A DNA stretch of 64,000 bases, taken from Fomes fomentarius. Lineage: Eukaryota; Basidiomycota; Agaricomycetes; Polyporales; Polyporaceae. The stretch spans positions 2,170,001-2,234,000 of the forward strand of contig JABYQN010000003.1 in NCBI GenBank assembly GCA_022606135.1. Direction: 5' to 3'. Made by a program: the position numbers and the translations under genes. This document shows positions 32,620 through 44,999 of the stretch, in pieces (within the stretch, counting starts at the first letter, position 1; every line of letters starts with the position of its first letter). The notes beneath the pieces are model-generated. The model did not search any database, was not told the origin of the DNA, and saw only the letters and a program-made list of their open reading frames with translations.

Positions 32620-33110
32620 ACCATGACTTATCTTATTCCGAATCCCAGGCAATGGCGCCGGCAGGCTCCGTATGATCCAACTGTGGACGGACTGGAGAGG
32701 CACTTTGAGGTTATTGAACTGCACCACGGTTCTCGTGCAATGAGTCGTCTCTTCCCCTTGATGCAAAGGCCAACGAGCCGTGACGGTGCGCCCCCTACTA
32801 GCGTTCGCATCGTGACCCAGAGCTCCGAAGTGCATCTAACTCGACATCGATAAGAGCAACTAGACAGACTTTTAGGCTAGCTCCGCCAACTCGTTACCCC
32901 TTGTGCTGTAAGTGGTACCCATGTGACTCACATCGGCAGCCGCCGGGCAACTACTACGATGAGCCGTATGGGAAGCCTGGAAAGGAGAGCGGCCAGGCCA
33001 ACGACTGGGCTCTTGCTGACAACTTGTGGACATTATGCGCTAGCCCGGCTGAGCCCAACTCGCGGCTCCTGGCTACGACGGGAGTAGAGTATTCTGCCGG
33101 AATCGTAGCC
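32620..33110 (+). pseudogene. Short-chain dehydrogenase/reductase pseudogene, left arm
   Basis: Pieces of a fungal SDR are readable. 'DGLERHFEV' (about 32683) corresponds to the DGLE..FQVN motif. 'TSVRIVTQSSEVHL' (about 32800) matches the strand before the catalytic serine. 'YYDEPYGKPGKESGQANDWA' with 'NLWTLC' (about 32956-33040) matches the C-terminal end. The NAD-binding N-terminus and the YxxxK region are missing, and frames change between pieces. The right-arm copy is at 43441-44583. Confidence 0.7.
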
Positions 33111-36100
33111 TTTGTCCACGACCAGGCCGCTGTTGGCACCGGTCCCGCCGTGAAAGAAAGAATACCACCGGTCGGAAAACAGCCTGCCCTTCTACCAGGC
33201 GCGATGTCCAGGCGGCCCGGGGGTATCCGGAGTTACGCGAGACAATTGCGGCTTGGGTGATATAGCCGCCCCTCGGGAGGCATGTAGAACTTAGTGGCCG
33301 TGGTTGAACGGTGGGATCAGTGATCAGTGATGTACCACAGTGGGGTCAGTGTCACCCACCATTGCTAGCATCTTGGGTGACGGCGACGGCGGCAGTCATC
33401 ATGGTAGAGATGGAGAACTGTTGGTATACGGACGTTGACGGGGTGACGAGCTGAAAGACGAGTGAGGGTGTGGGGCTTTTTATGTACTACAACGCGACTG
33501 GCACTTACCCCACTGCTGTGGCAAAGTTGGATGTGGAAGTGCACATGATGACACCAGGTCGAGATGGTATCAGCCGACGATGTGTCCCGGGTAGCCGGCC
33601 GAATCTTCACGTCGGAATAGAATTGAATCAAAATGAAGTACAGAGTGCTTACACTGTTCTGGCAACATTTAGAAGGATGGGTGTACAACGGTTCACGATG
33701 GTCCTTGTCCCCGTCCTGGTCAGTAGCGCCGCTGTGAGTGATGTCACAATCGAGCGACCGGTCCGTGGGTGACGTACTCGGTTCGTTTTTGCACAATTCC
33801 CAGGCGAGGCGGCTGAGGCAAAGCGGAAGTCAGATTCAATCACACCGCAGCTGGGAAATGAGGCTGGCATCGCCGAAGGAGCTGACGTAACGGGATGCCG
33901 TTATCGAAGCAGCTGTGATATGAAGCGAAGAGGTCTCCCAATGCGGCTATCGTCGACAAGTCATTGAGCTTGTGCAGGAGACTTCTGCGTTGTCATCGTC
34001 ACAGCGGGCTTGTCGGAGACGTTGAGCATGAGTTCGAGGTGGTGCAGTATTGTCGCGGCTCGCTGTCCCAGAGCCTCTTTGACATGCTCAACGCAACTCA
34101 CACTCGAAGCTCTACATAATCCATACCTGCCTAGCCTCACAGGGTTCAGCTCGGAGAATTTGACTGTGTGGCGTATCGACAGCGTGGTTGTTTGATGACC
34201 AAGCTCTCGGAATGAACCAAGTTACAGGTACCTCGCCGCTCTGGTCGGCATGTAGTGAGAGGCAGATAGTCCCGTAAGAGAGGCAGCAGCAACCAGGAGA
34301 GTAATATAGAGAGCCGTACTTACAATATCGTAGGTTAGAACCGCGCCATCCCCGACTCACCGAGGACCGTGGCTGCGGCATTCTTTCAATAGAAATGATT
34401 CCGGTCCGCTTGGATATAGGTCAGCGTGGATAAGATGCACCAAGTGAGCCGAGACACTACCTGCGTAAGCAGCCATTCCACTTTCTAGCATTCTTGCTGG
34501 CAATTCGCAGAGACTTTGTGTAAGGCGGTGACAAGCGACACTCATTTCTCAGTTTCGTCATACCCTTTGTTCCATGACGCGGAGGTTCCACACGATGTAC
34601 ATGTCGCCTTGTTGAGTCCCGGGATACTCTGACTGCATTCGGAGTGCGGCCTCCAGAAAGGCCACTCAATGACCTAATGACAAACGCGACAGCCTGAGAG
34701 ACACTTGCAGAACTGGGACGGTGATAGACGGTAATTGATACCAATGCGACGCTCGGACCTTGCCGAGCTACAGCTGGTTCCATTTTTGGTGGCCGAGCGC
34801 CCAACTGCACAGCACACTTTGCACACGAAAAAGTCGAAAATTATGAAGGAGGTCAGTTCACGTTGGCACCTTGATTGGCCGAAAAAACTCAGTTTGAGGC
34901 ATGTATGAGCACATTGATCGACTTATATGCCTCACGAGGTACAGAAATCCACTTTTCGGCCTGCCTCAGTAACCACGTCATCGGGCGCCAAACGTCCGGA
35001 ACTTTGAACAAGGCATTAGAACCCCGGAATTGCTCATAGGTTATATAGCATCGCAAATAGATGGTAGGGAGTGTGTATATATCATGCTAGGAAGCTCTAG
35101 GGCGAAGAGAAGAGGTTTTCGTGGCCGGATCCTCGTGAGAAATCCGGGATTAATCTGACTTCTGTAACTTACAAACCCGAGTATCCATGGAGATTCCGAA
35201 GGTGTAGGTGTGTTTGCAAGGCTTGTAGCAGTATATATCACCAGTCTCAGAGCAAGGGATGCAGCGGCAAGGGCACAGTCGATTTGTTTGTATTTTCTGA
35301 CTTTTTCGTGTCGAAAGTGCGCGCGCGTCGGTCGGAGATGAGCGGCCACCAATTTCGGAAACAGCTGTAACGCCCGGATGAACTCGGCCCGGCCTCGGAC
35401 GCAAGTATTGTAGGTGTCATTAAAGTTGGGTTAAGGCCAGATCGCGACCTTTCCTGAATATCGTGCATCGACATTCAGAACAAGAGCATCACACGAGCCG
35501 AATCGGCTGACACAACACATGTTTCAGCAAAGTCCTACTTTCACCAGGGTAACGAGGGCCCGAGATGAAAGGGGGTACATCCGTCCAATACGTATTTCGC
35601 GCGCAAGCACACGCCGGCAACGTCTCCTCCGCTGGGTCCTAATCGAAGGGTTGCGGATGAGGGGGTTACAGGGAAGACGCTCTGGAAACAGCGGTCACGT
35701 TGTAGTTCATAGAGAGCAAGGTAAGTGTGTGTAACTTACGTTAACGTCAACAACAGGCATTCAGTAGTAGGAGGTTGCTTGAGCCAATAGTCAACGGCGT
35801 GCATATTCCGGCAAGAAAACGCAGAGGTGCGTTTTCTTGCGCAGAATATGTTCGCCGCTGCTGGCTGGGTGCGACCGATGGAAATGTGCAGTAACACGCA
35901 CAGTCGCGTGAGACCGCCATGACCCCTGCTGATGATGTCTGTCTCGCCGCGGTGACTGAGTCCACGGTCTACGGGTGATGCCGCGTGCTCACAGGTATAT
36001 CGGTGGAGGTCTCCACCGTCTAAGGGCGCGCATGGTGATCGGGGGCCGACGGTCGGTGAAGGGAACGGTCGGTGACTGAAACCAAAGTCACTAGGAGAGT

Positions 36101-39100
36101 GGCGTGGATGCCATGACAAGTCGAAGGGGATCTTAGGCGTTGTCGGGAGTCGGTGGTGGGTAGTAGGGCGAGTACGAGGGGAGTTAGGTCACGAAGAAAC
36201 CTGACGATCTGGCTGACCCTTCTTATACCCTCCCGGTCCCAGTGGACGGGCGCAGCCCGCGGCCTCGCCACCCATAGCACTCGCCATCATTTGCATACGC
36301 GAATATGATTGGTCGATCCAGATCACTGCCCATCGTGCACACACGACCCAGCCGGAGAATGTGCGTACCTTCTCGTTTTGCGCATCTGCTATGATTTCTC
36401 CAGATCCTGCCATCGGCGGGGATACGCACACCGTCCCTCTCGCCTTGTCTTTAACCTCTTTTAGCTCACGGGGGACCCTAGTAGGGATTGACCCCTGGTC
36501 TTGATATCCGGGGCAAGTGACTCGCAAAGAATTTTCCACTGGCATCTACCGGCGGACGCTGACCGGGTGCGTGGTCTTTAGAAGCACCGTTAGAAAACGT
36601 TGGATGGTGGGGTTGGTAGACGCGGTGCTGCAGCAGACAAGCCAAGTCGCAAGCAGAAGAAGACTGCACAGGTGGGGTGCCCAGTGGCTATATGACCTCA
36701 CCAGGGGGTCCAGACAGCGCCTGCGACTTTGTAGGACGGGTCTTCGGGGAGAGGCGAGGAGAGAAGGGGCTGGAGGTGCAACGCAGAGGAGGAAGAGGTG
36801 TCGAGTATGAGTGTTTGAGCGGGTTTGCCGAAACTCAGACTCATGCAACCCTGCTTCCAGTGGGCTGCAACAGGCGCATTGGGCTGAAACCTTGCCGGCC
36901 TCCAAACGATCGGCCTCCCTTTTCTGCTCGAGTCCCACGCGGCCTGCGGCTCTTGACGTCTCTCTTTCCTGCACTGCCGCCCGGTGCAACGGTGGTAGGC
37001 CGGAGACTGTATATGTCCTGCGATTCCGCCGTCTGCGTCTGAGTCGCTGTGCGACGTTTTCGGTGAGCTCTTTGAATTGACTTGGGCGGAGGAAGAGACG
37101 CTTATGACCACCGCCGATAGGGTGCGTGGGTGTGCGTGTATGTGTCGCACACCGGAGAGTTCGAGAATTTCGAACGCCGGGGTCGGCGTGCCTCTTGGAG
37201 CAAACTCGGGAAATGCCACTGGCACAGACCACTTGGGTGTCGGACTTCCCAAATACTCGTGTATCGCAAAACGTTTCGGGCACTGTAGGCCAGGCAACAG
37301 GAGCCGAGATGTGTTGCCGGCATGATCTTGTGTCGGCCCCCCCTCCAAGCTCACGCGCCAGGCTTGCCCGATGACGAGTCTGTCTTCCCCCTTGCCTGAG
37401 CCTCACGCGGCACGTCCTCCGTGGTTCCATTTTCCATGACGCTCTGCAGGGTTCAGTCGAGTCGCCCATCAAACGGCCGAAGCTCTCATGCAGTTCACAT
37501 GTCGTCCCGTCGACCCTACTCACCTGCGACCGTATTACGTCCCCCCTTCCCCTCCCCCTAGCCTTCTGCGACAGCCTGGCATGCCCGTCAACCTGGCGTG
37601 CAACAGTCCCCCTTTCTTGAGCACCTCCCCCAAGCGGGTACTGATACCTACGTCCCAGAATTGTCTCCACCGCGGAATATTCTTGGCCATGAACATGCCA
37701 GCCCGACTAAGATACATACTCGGGCCCCCGCACCTCCTGTTCCCAACGCCTCCAGCCGCAAGGGCCCGCTGAACCCGACCATCGCGACTCGCGCCCCGCC
37801 GATCGCAGCGGATCGCTATCAGTGATCGTGGACTCATCCGTTGGAGAGCCTTTCAGAGCGCATACGGCTCGCGTAAAATCCCGCGCCATTTGATTGGAAT
37901 GTTCAATATCACAAGTTTTTTTCAAAGCCCGTACATAATTAGCGCACAAGAGCTGACATGTACAGTCCCGCTACAGTCCGACGCTGCGTCAGGCACACAT
38001 TCGACAATCCGATGCGAGCGTCATCGGTCGTCGTTGGAGCGGGAGTTGATAGACCTCCAGGCGGCTCAATCAAGCACTTAGGCCCCTCGGTGACGGATGG
38101 GCTTCGTGACTGGTGTGGCCGTCGTATTTGCTGAGACGCCTGCTGTGATCGAAATGTGCGATGCGAGCGGGGAGCAGGATCACGACCGCCAGGGTCTGGT
38201 GCGCCACGTTTACCTCTCGTCCTACATAATGGCTTTCCCTGTAAATCCCATCCGCGCCTTCGTGCTGCGGCCATTCGCGCCCACCCGCCACAACCGTCAC
38301 GGCGGCACACAATTCCGAGGCGACCCCGTTTCTATACAGTATATGTACTTACGCTCGTGGATTTGGAGGTCTAGACTCTACGCACGCACCTTGTATTCAA
38401 GGTGTAACTTACGTGTGCCCGCGTTCTGAAGGTCTACAAACACATCGTCCCCCGATCCTGTATCGTGGCAATCTCCAGGGCCGATGGCCGAGCGCACAGG
38501 GTGTTTCCCCGGTCTCCGCAAGTGCCATGTGCCAGGTGCCGATTTTCACGGATATGATAGCTGGGTTTTCTGTTTGGGCTCGAAGACGAGATGACGTCAA
38601 CAAAACAAAGCACTGTTCCATCGGAAAACCGAGCCGGTGGGAAACTGCGAATTTTGAGGTGGTCTATGAGGCAGATCGAAGGATGTATGGACACTGTGTG
38701 CCTGTTTTGATTTCGGTACGTATAACGCACACAGCATGCGCCCATGAGAGTGAGAATGTGCGTGGCGATAGGACAATGTGGATGGGTCAGATGAAGCCCA
38801 ATGGAAGCAAGAAGCGGGTGGGTACGGCTGGCGCGAGATGTCGGGGCGAGAGATGCAGCACGCGTCTGGGCTTCTGTATTCAAAGAAGCCGGAAACTGCG
38901 AAAGGAGCGGGTGAACGAGACGCAGGTTTCGTGAGGGAAGAGGGGTGATGAAGAGGCCGGCGAACAGAATGCGCAGGAAGCTTGCCCCGGAAATTCCGAT
39001 AGATAGAGAAGGGTTCGCCGACGGTTAGGTGGGAGACTGGGAGTGTGTGTACTAGGTGGGAGTGTGGTCGTGCACGCGGAGGAAGATGACATGCAGAATG

Positions 39101-40563
39101 GGTCAGGCTAGATGCTTACTGTGGCACTGGGAGCGCAGAGAGACGGTTGGCATCATAGAGGGAGATGACGGAGAGAAAGAGATTGTATGAGACGTCGGTG
39201 AGGAATCATATGTAGATGGGACAAGTCGTGGGAGGAGAAGACGGGACGGAGATCTAGCCACAGATTCACAGGTGTAAGCGCGCTCGAAGGAGGCGGAAGA
39301 GTTTCTCCGCCGTCCCGACTCTTTCGGGCGCCCAGCAGGCATGCATATGCATGTTGCCCGCGAGCGACGCACGCATCACGTTTGATCATGCTTGCAGTCC
39401 TCGTCGTCGAGCCTGCTCCCAAACAGCCATCGTGAGCTCGAAGGAATGGAAGCTGCGGTCAATGGAACGCTCAAGATGAAGATGAGATCGCGCCATCGTG
39501 TTGTACTCACACCTTGGACTTTGGAGCTTACTCCTTCTTCCGACCTTCCTCACTGGCCAGCGGCGCACACAGGAGCTCGCCGAATATACGCGAATTCCAC
39601 GGACTCTCGTACGTACGCAGCGCGCGTAAATCTATCGGCACGCACGGCACACTCGACCGCCGCAGGTCGTGGGCAACCGGTGGCAGTAGGGACCGATCAA
39701 ATCGTACCAAGACTGGACACGAGTATGTTTGGATTTGTCTTGTCGGCCGTTGAACTGATCCCCTGCCCACCATTTCCTCGTCCGATATACACGGCAACAT
39801 CCAGCGATTTGAAGGTGGCGATTTGAAGGGGGCGACTTGCGGAGCCCACGACCATTGGCGTCGCGTTCTTTGAGATACACTCTGCACACTGTCCATTTAC
39901 GGGATGAGATAAGGGAGCGAGGATGGCCAAGGCCTAGGGCTGCTTAGACTCAGACTGGTGGGCCGCCACCCATAGCTTAGTGATTAGATTCAACTCCGCG
40001 ATCGCTCTCGAGCGAGCGAGCGCCGTGATGGGGCCTCGCTCGTTGTCAACAAAGTCTGGGGATGCAGCCCATTTTGTGGACTCCGTTCCCCGCACATGCA
40101 CACAGGCATAACGGCGGACTCGTCCCTGTCTCCGATTCTGTTCTGACGCTAGATCATTCTCCGTGTGCCTCGCAGCCCTAAGCCGATGCGAAGGTACACA
40201 AGCATGAGGAAAAGGTAATTCGCCTGCTCCCTTCCGACCCTTTCGTGCGAGCACGGCCCACTTGACGCCTCCAACCGCCTCGCCAAAACCTTGCAGACTG
40301 TCAGCCGCTCTTCAACCTTTCGGCTCGAACTCCTTGCCCCAACTTCGCACCCCGCGGCATCATCTCCTTCTCTCACCCACCGAGCTCAAATCACGGGCTC
40401 CGCATGTCGATCAGTTAGAAGAAGGACGGACGTGTACAGGCGTTTGCGCTACAATTCGGCCCCTCCAATCTCAGCCGTGACGTCTTTAGGTTATATACTT
40501 ACACCTCCTCCTTTGAGGTCCCCTATTCGCGGTACCTGATCTCCTCCCACGTCTTCCGTCCCC
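33111..40563. other. Gene-poor 7.4-kb stretch
   Basis: I find no gene with family similarity, consistent splice structure or a transmembrane or signal pattern. Open frames up to 374 codons (36546-37670 minus, overlapped by 36698-37354 minus) are rich in Arg, Ser, Thr and Pro, overlap each other and look like chance frames in GC-rich DNA. A strong hairpin lies at 35802-35850. Part of the stretch at 34.0-34.8 kb has codon-like texture on the minus strand ('CVEHVKEALGQRAATILHHL' near 34050) and may be a gene relic, but I cannot name it. Non-coding RNAs cannot be excluded. Confidence 0.4.
35802..35850. repeat. Hairpin: 13-bp perfect stem with a 7-bp outer extension
   Basis: gcaagaaaacgca (35811-35823) is perfectly complementary to tgcgttttcttgc (35828-35840) across a four-base loop. 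Outside it catattc (35802-35808) pairs with gaatatg (35844-35850). It could be a folded RNA element or the core of a small inverted-repeat element. Confidence 0.8.
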
Positions 40564-42424
40564 ATGTCCCCCAACAGGTTCCGTGTCGCAATTTGGTACG
40601 CTTTTATCTCGTCCCCTTTGTCCGAATATCACTGACCTCGTTCCCGCGTTTCAGCGGAGGTGGAGTCGGTGGCCTCGTCTGTGCCGTTGCTCTCTCGCGT
40701 TACCATGACATCCAAGTCGACGTTTACGAGGCCGCCAACGCCTTCACTGAAATCGGGGCGGGCATCGGCGTATGGCCAAGGTCTTGGAAGATACTCTGCT
40801 CTCTTGGTCTCGCCGATGACTTGTCCAGAATAGCCATGGTCCCGCCGAGCGACGTCCCGAGTGCGTATTCTGTCGGCTGCATGGTATCCTTCCTTCCTTT
40901 CTAGTCACGGCTCTAATCGATTCAATAGAGGTTGCATTCCATTTCCGGAAGGGTGACCAACCTGAAGGCATCAATTTCTCCACGCTGTCGACACCAGGTA
41001 ATCATCGTTCCCTATGCTTGTAGAGCGCAGGCTAAGTTCTTCGGTCCCATTCGTCCGAAGGAGGCCTACTCGCTTTCCACCGCGCGGATTTCCATGGAGT
41101 GCTCCTCAAACGCTTAGGACCCAAATGCCGGAAGTTCACAAACAAAAGACTTATCTCGTACACCCAGTCCAAGAGCCGGCAACCGAGGGTACAATTGCAT
41201 TTTCAGGATGGCTCCACTGAGATGTGTGACGTCCTCATCGGAGCGGATGGCGTCAAATCGGCGGCGCGCAACTGTCTCGTCGAAGAACTTGCGCAGATTG
41301 CCCGGTCGGAGGGGCGACATCATGACGCGCAGCAAGTGCTAGCCTCTGCCCAGCCGAAATGGAGCGGGACGATCGCGTACCGTTCAATCATCTCAGCAGA
41401 GAAACTACGCCGAGTATCACCACATCACCGAGTGCTCGAGCACCCCATGCTGGTATGTCTGCAAGTTGCGCCCTCGCCAATTCCTCGATCCGCTGACCTC
41501 CCCCGTTCACTGCAGTATCTCGGGGAGAACTCAGTAAGTCCTGACAGCGACCGCCTCGGTACCGCACGATGTCTGACGACTCCACAGGAAATCACAGTAT
41601 ACCCAATAGCGAACGGGACGATGATCAACTTTGCTGCGTTCCGGGCGCGATACGATGCCGAAGACACAACCTTTAATGGTCCGTGGGTGCACGACGTCAG
41701 TCAGTCTGACTTCCTTGCCGACTTCGACCAATGGGAGCCAGAGGTGCGGGCTCTTATCCAGGTGCGTGACTGTATCGGTGGATCCCCCGTGATCGCTCCA
41801 GCTGAGGGCGTCTATAGTCAACAGAACGGGTCAACAGGTGGGCCATACATACAACGTTGCCACTACCTTCCTTCGTCGTTGGCAGCGTGGCTTTACTCGG
41901 AGATGCGGTGCGTATCATTCGCTCCAAGCCCTCGGACTAACATTACTCATACGTTTCTATGGCAGGCGCATGCTATGATGCCCTACCAAGGTGCAGGAGC
42001 GGGCCAAGCGATCGAGGTGCATCTTACACCAGCTTCACTCACCACCTATTTTATATGCCCTCACTCACATCGTCTGCCATTGCTCGCTCTCCAGGACGCG
42101 TACATCCTCGCGACCGTACTAGGCGACCGGCGAACAACCCTCTCAACACTCGATCGCGCGCTACGCACATACGACAAAGTCCGACGGCCATTCGCGCAGC
42201 GCATACAGGACGCGTCGCGCGCGGCCGGCTTGCTCTACACCCTCAACTACCCCGGGCTAACATTCGACCGGCCGATAGTGTCGTGCGAGCCGGGGAGCGT
42301 GGACGGCGAGAAGCTGTCGGAGATCCACACGCGGCTACGACTCAACTGGGAGTGGGCGTGGAAGACGACGATAGACGGAGATGCCGCGAGAGCGCTGCGC
42401 ATGCTGGACGAGCCTTCGAGTTGA
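40564..42424 (+). CDS. FAD-dependent aromatic monooxygenase (salicylate-hydroxylase-like)
   Basis: Nine exons (40564-40595, 40655-40860, 40929-40997, 41061-41452, 41516-41533, 41588-41761, 41818-41907, 41966-42016, 42095-42424) give 453 residues with all phases closed. The class A flavoprotein signatures are in order. The ADP-binding motif 'VAICGGGVGGLVCAVAL' is at the N-terminus with 'VDVYEA', 'EIGAGIGVWP' follows, and 'FHRADFH' carries the conserved arginine. The 'DVLIGADGVKS' (DG) motif is mid-protein, and 'VALLGDAAHAMMPYQGAGAG' is the GD motif binding the FAD ribityl chain. Such NAD(P)H enzymes hydroxylate or decarboxylatively hydroxylate phenolic compounds. The substrate cannot be told. 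There is no signal peptide, so it is cytosolic. Exon 5 is 18 nt. It is the only intact gene between the inverted-duplication arms. Confidence 0.92.
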
Positions 42425-43440
42425 TCGGATCTGCTCTCTCCGTGCTGCAGCTGCAGGAGGCGAGGGAGGGGAGGGGGGTAGGGGGAGTTTCGGATTGATT
42501 TATTCATTACTTACTACATAGAGCTGTCGTGATGCGCCCGTTTAGATCGGATCGAAATAGTAGGATCGGGATCTTGCATACTTAATGGTACGTACTTCCG
42601 AACTCCCTCCTCTCAATGTCGCTGGGACGGGGCTGACCTGACCCCACAGTGGTTTCCAGGTATCGTATAGACGCAGTAATCGTGTTGTACATCTATACGA
42701 CCGATGCCTTTCACACATCTGGAACTGCACTGAAGTCCAGTCATGCCGCTCTCGTGCATCATATTCGAGCCTATTGTCAGGACAAGCCCGACGTGATATG
42801 TACTATGACCTCATGATTGCTTGCATACATCGACGGATATGTTACATCCTCAAGGTGCTGTGTACGAAAATGTTGTCAAGTCTTCTAGCACTGACTTTCT
42901 CGCACAGCCCAGAGCCCCAACCATGTATTGTGCAAACGTACACGCTCAACATCAGTGATATTCGCGTAGGTATGGCGTAACGGTGGTGTGGCGGAGGTTA
43001 TCAACATTACGTCATAGCCGTAGAATCTGATTCCTGTCGCTCGGTGCGTCAGTACCTGCTTCACAGCTAACAGCTAACAGCAGTACTATGATGAATATCA
43101 GTGGCCAACATCTGCGGCGCCGGTGACAAGTGCCACGCGCCCCGAGACGGGGTCCGGATGCTCGTGGGGTCCGATACATGGTTCTCTGAAGAGCGTCCGA
43201 CGGAGTCGAGAGTGTCGAGGGCACGGTTACGCCGTGGGATCCGTGGTACAAAAGAAGTGCTCATGGTGACATCCCGGCGCAGTGCTAGGTTTGAGATCAG
43301 TCCAAGAAGGAGGAACGTGAGAAGCTTTCCGAAGAGAGCAGTGGCCAATTCCCACCATACAGCATAGAGTGGGATCGATGTGAGTAAGTAGCTCAAGCCA
43401 ATGCACAGAGTTTGGGCCGCTGCTTCTGGATTGTGTTCTC
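42425..43440. other. Intergenic
   Basis: 3' flank of the monooxygenase. A minus-strand frame at 43067-43396 has a hydrophobic segment (KLLTFLLLGLISNLALR) but no ATG-led gene structure I can support. Confidence 0.4.
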
Positions 43441-44583
43441 CTAGTCCAGCCGCTCCCCGAGCAACTCCTCAGTCAGGTCAGCGCACAACGTCCAGAACTT
43501 GTCAGCAAGAGCCTGGTCTTTGGCCTGGCTACCAGGCTTCCCATACCGCTCATCATAGCAGTTGCCCTGCTGATGTCCCATGAGGAGCACGTATAGTGCG
43601 GGGTAACGAGTCGGCGGAGCTTACCTGGAAGTCGGACCAATTGCTCTCATTGATGTCTGCGGGCTGGTAGCTGCCCAAAGACTAGCTTCCGCTCCCTCTT
43701 CCGCGCTCTTTCCTGCCGTTATGCTGAGCACTTCCAGCACCTTTCCTGTGGCGCCGTACGTCTCCGTCCAAGCCTAAGACGTCTGCAGATCGGGATTGAC
43801 GGCTCGGGATGGACCGATATCGCCAGAATCGGATTCCGGAGTCCGGACAGCTTGCGTCGCGCTAGCCCACGAACGAGGAAGATCTGGCCAAGCTTCGTGT
43901 GGCCGTAGCTATCAACGAAAGCGGGATTGAATGTTCTTCGCTAAGGTGAGGCTGGCATCTTACAGCAGTGTTCCATCACGCTCTTCGTTGATCTCCTCTT
44001 TCGTTGCGTTGAACTAGGCGCAGCGAGCATGGGGCGCACTGCTCGTTGTGCTTTGTATCAAGGGCAGAGGACGATGCACGACAACGTAAGTAGTGCGATA
44101 TGTTGTTCCCCTTATACGAGTGGAGGATATCGTTGTCAGTGCCATACTTGCTATCGCTAGTGACACTCGCAGTTCACTCACCTCAAAGTGTCTCTCCAGT
44201 CCGTCTGGGGTCAGACCATACCAAGCCTGTCTGATGCCCACGTTCAAGATCAAGATGTCGGGGCGGCCCGGGGTCTCTTGCGAAGAAATCTGTTTCGCAA
44301 GTCGGTCGACCTACTTGAGGTCACCTTGGTACCACTCGACGCAGCCCGAAGAGCCGCTCTACCTAAGTGCATAGTTGAGCTCTGTCTCTGCGCGTGTATC
44401 GTGCTCCGGGTTGGCGGACATGATCGACACTTTCACGTTGTGATAGACTATCCCCGCAGACCTTCCCGTCACGAGCGCGACGCATCCAGTGAGATCTGGG
44501 AACTGCTCCATCAGTGTGGCAAGGTTAGTAGAATAGACGGAGACCGCAAGAAGAGGCCTGCCTGTCGCGTCGCGTCGCGTCAC
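43441..44583 (-). pseudogene. Short-chain dehydrogenase/reductase pseudogene, right arm
   Basis: Reading the minus strand, 'FPDLTGCVALVTGRSAGIVY' (about 44500) is the Rossmann N-terminus, but the TGxxxGIG motif ends in V instead of G. 'DGLERHFEV' follows near 44200. 'GSYQPADINESNWSDFQ' and then 'CYDERYGKPGSQAKDQALAD' with 'KFWTLCADLTEELLGERLD' end at a stop at 43441. Pieces are in different frames, and the segment expected to carry the catalytic YxxxK is not recognisable. SDRs of this type reduce or oxidise carbonyl or alcohol groups with NAD(P). This copy is unlikely to be active. Confidence 0.75.
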
Positions 44584-44896
44584 GTCATCTCAAAACAGCC
44601 GAAGACAAGTGATTACGACATCCGGCCTCAAAGTAGAACTTCCCAATAAATACGAGCTGGAGGCGTATACATGGTACAAGGCTGGCGCATTGGAGCCAGG
44701 AGTACAATAGTGGAGTGCCTGGGATCCGGAGTAAGTCATGGTCTACGTAAGTGCAGCGTAACGCGTTTACACATATGCATACGTTGCTTTGGTGATTCAG
44801 TCACGAGCACTACTTAGTGTCATGGAACTGCATGAACTACGTTGGTAGTTTAAGCTACCAATGGGTATATATCGCGCAAGCTAGGTAATTATATAT

Positions 44897-44991
44897 GGCC
44901 GACTAGCTCAGTTGGTTAGAGCGTGGTGCTAATACTACTCCGTGGAGTGTGTGTCACGCCAAGGTCGTCGGTTCGACCCCGGCGTTGGCCA
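44897..44991 (+). tRNA. tRNA-Ile (anticodon AAU) with intron
   Basis: Same cloverleaf as the minus-strand copy at 32291-32383, with mature sequence identical apart from one T-loop base (GGTTCGACCC against GGTTCGATCC). The intron after position 37 is 21 nt (ctactccgtggagtgtgtgtc), different from the 19-nt intron of the other copy but sharing the final gtgtc. Confidence 0.93.
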
Positions 44992-44993
44992 GC

Positions 44994-44999
44994 TTTTTT
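44994..44999 (+). terminator. RNA polymerase III terminator of tRNA-Ile
   Basis: A run of six T, two bases after the discriminator base. Confidence 0.75.

Larger units (their letters stand above)
31581..33110. repeat. Left arm of a diverged inverted duplication
   Basis: It matches the reverse complement of about 43441-45700. Shared landmarks in mirrored order are the block around 'gaagacgtaccgagggaagc' (31710), 'gagtatcctcaggagcaaa' (31922), a tRNA-Ile gene, the SDR fragment with DGLERHFEV, and the SDR C-terminal part. The arms have diverged by substitutions and deletions. The left arm has lost the SDR N-terminus. Confidence 0.75.

Noticed and set aside
36546..37670. 374-codon open frame on the minus strand
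   Set aside because: Arg/Ser/Thr/Cys-rich composition, overlapped by other long frames on both strands, and no domain, signal or splice context. It is expected from GC-rich non-coding DNA.
43067..43396. Hydrophobic minus-strand frame as a small membrane protein
   Set aside because: Starts at a TTG with no ATG-led exon or acceptor I can support, and only one hydrophobic stretch; it could be a relic, but evidence is too thin.
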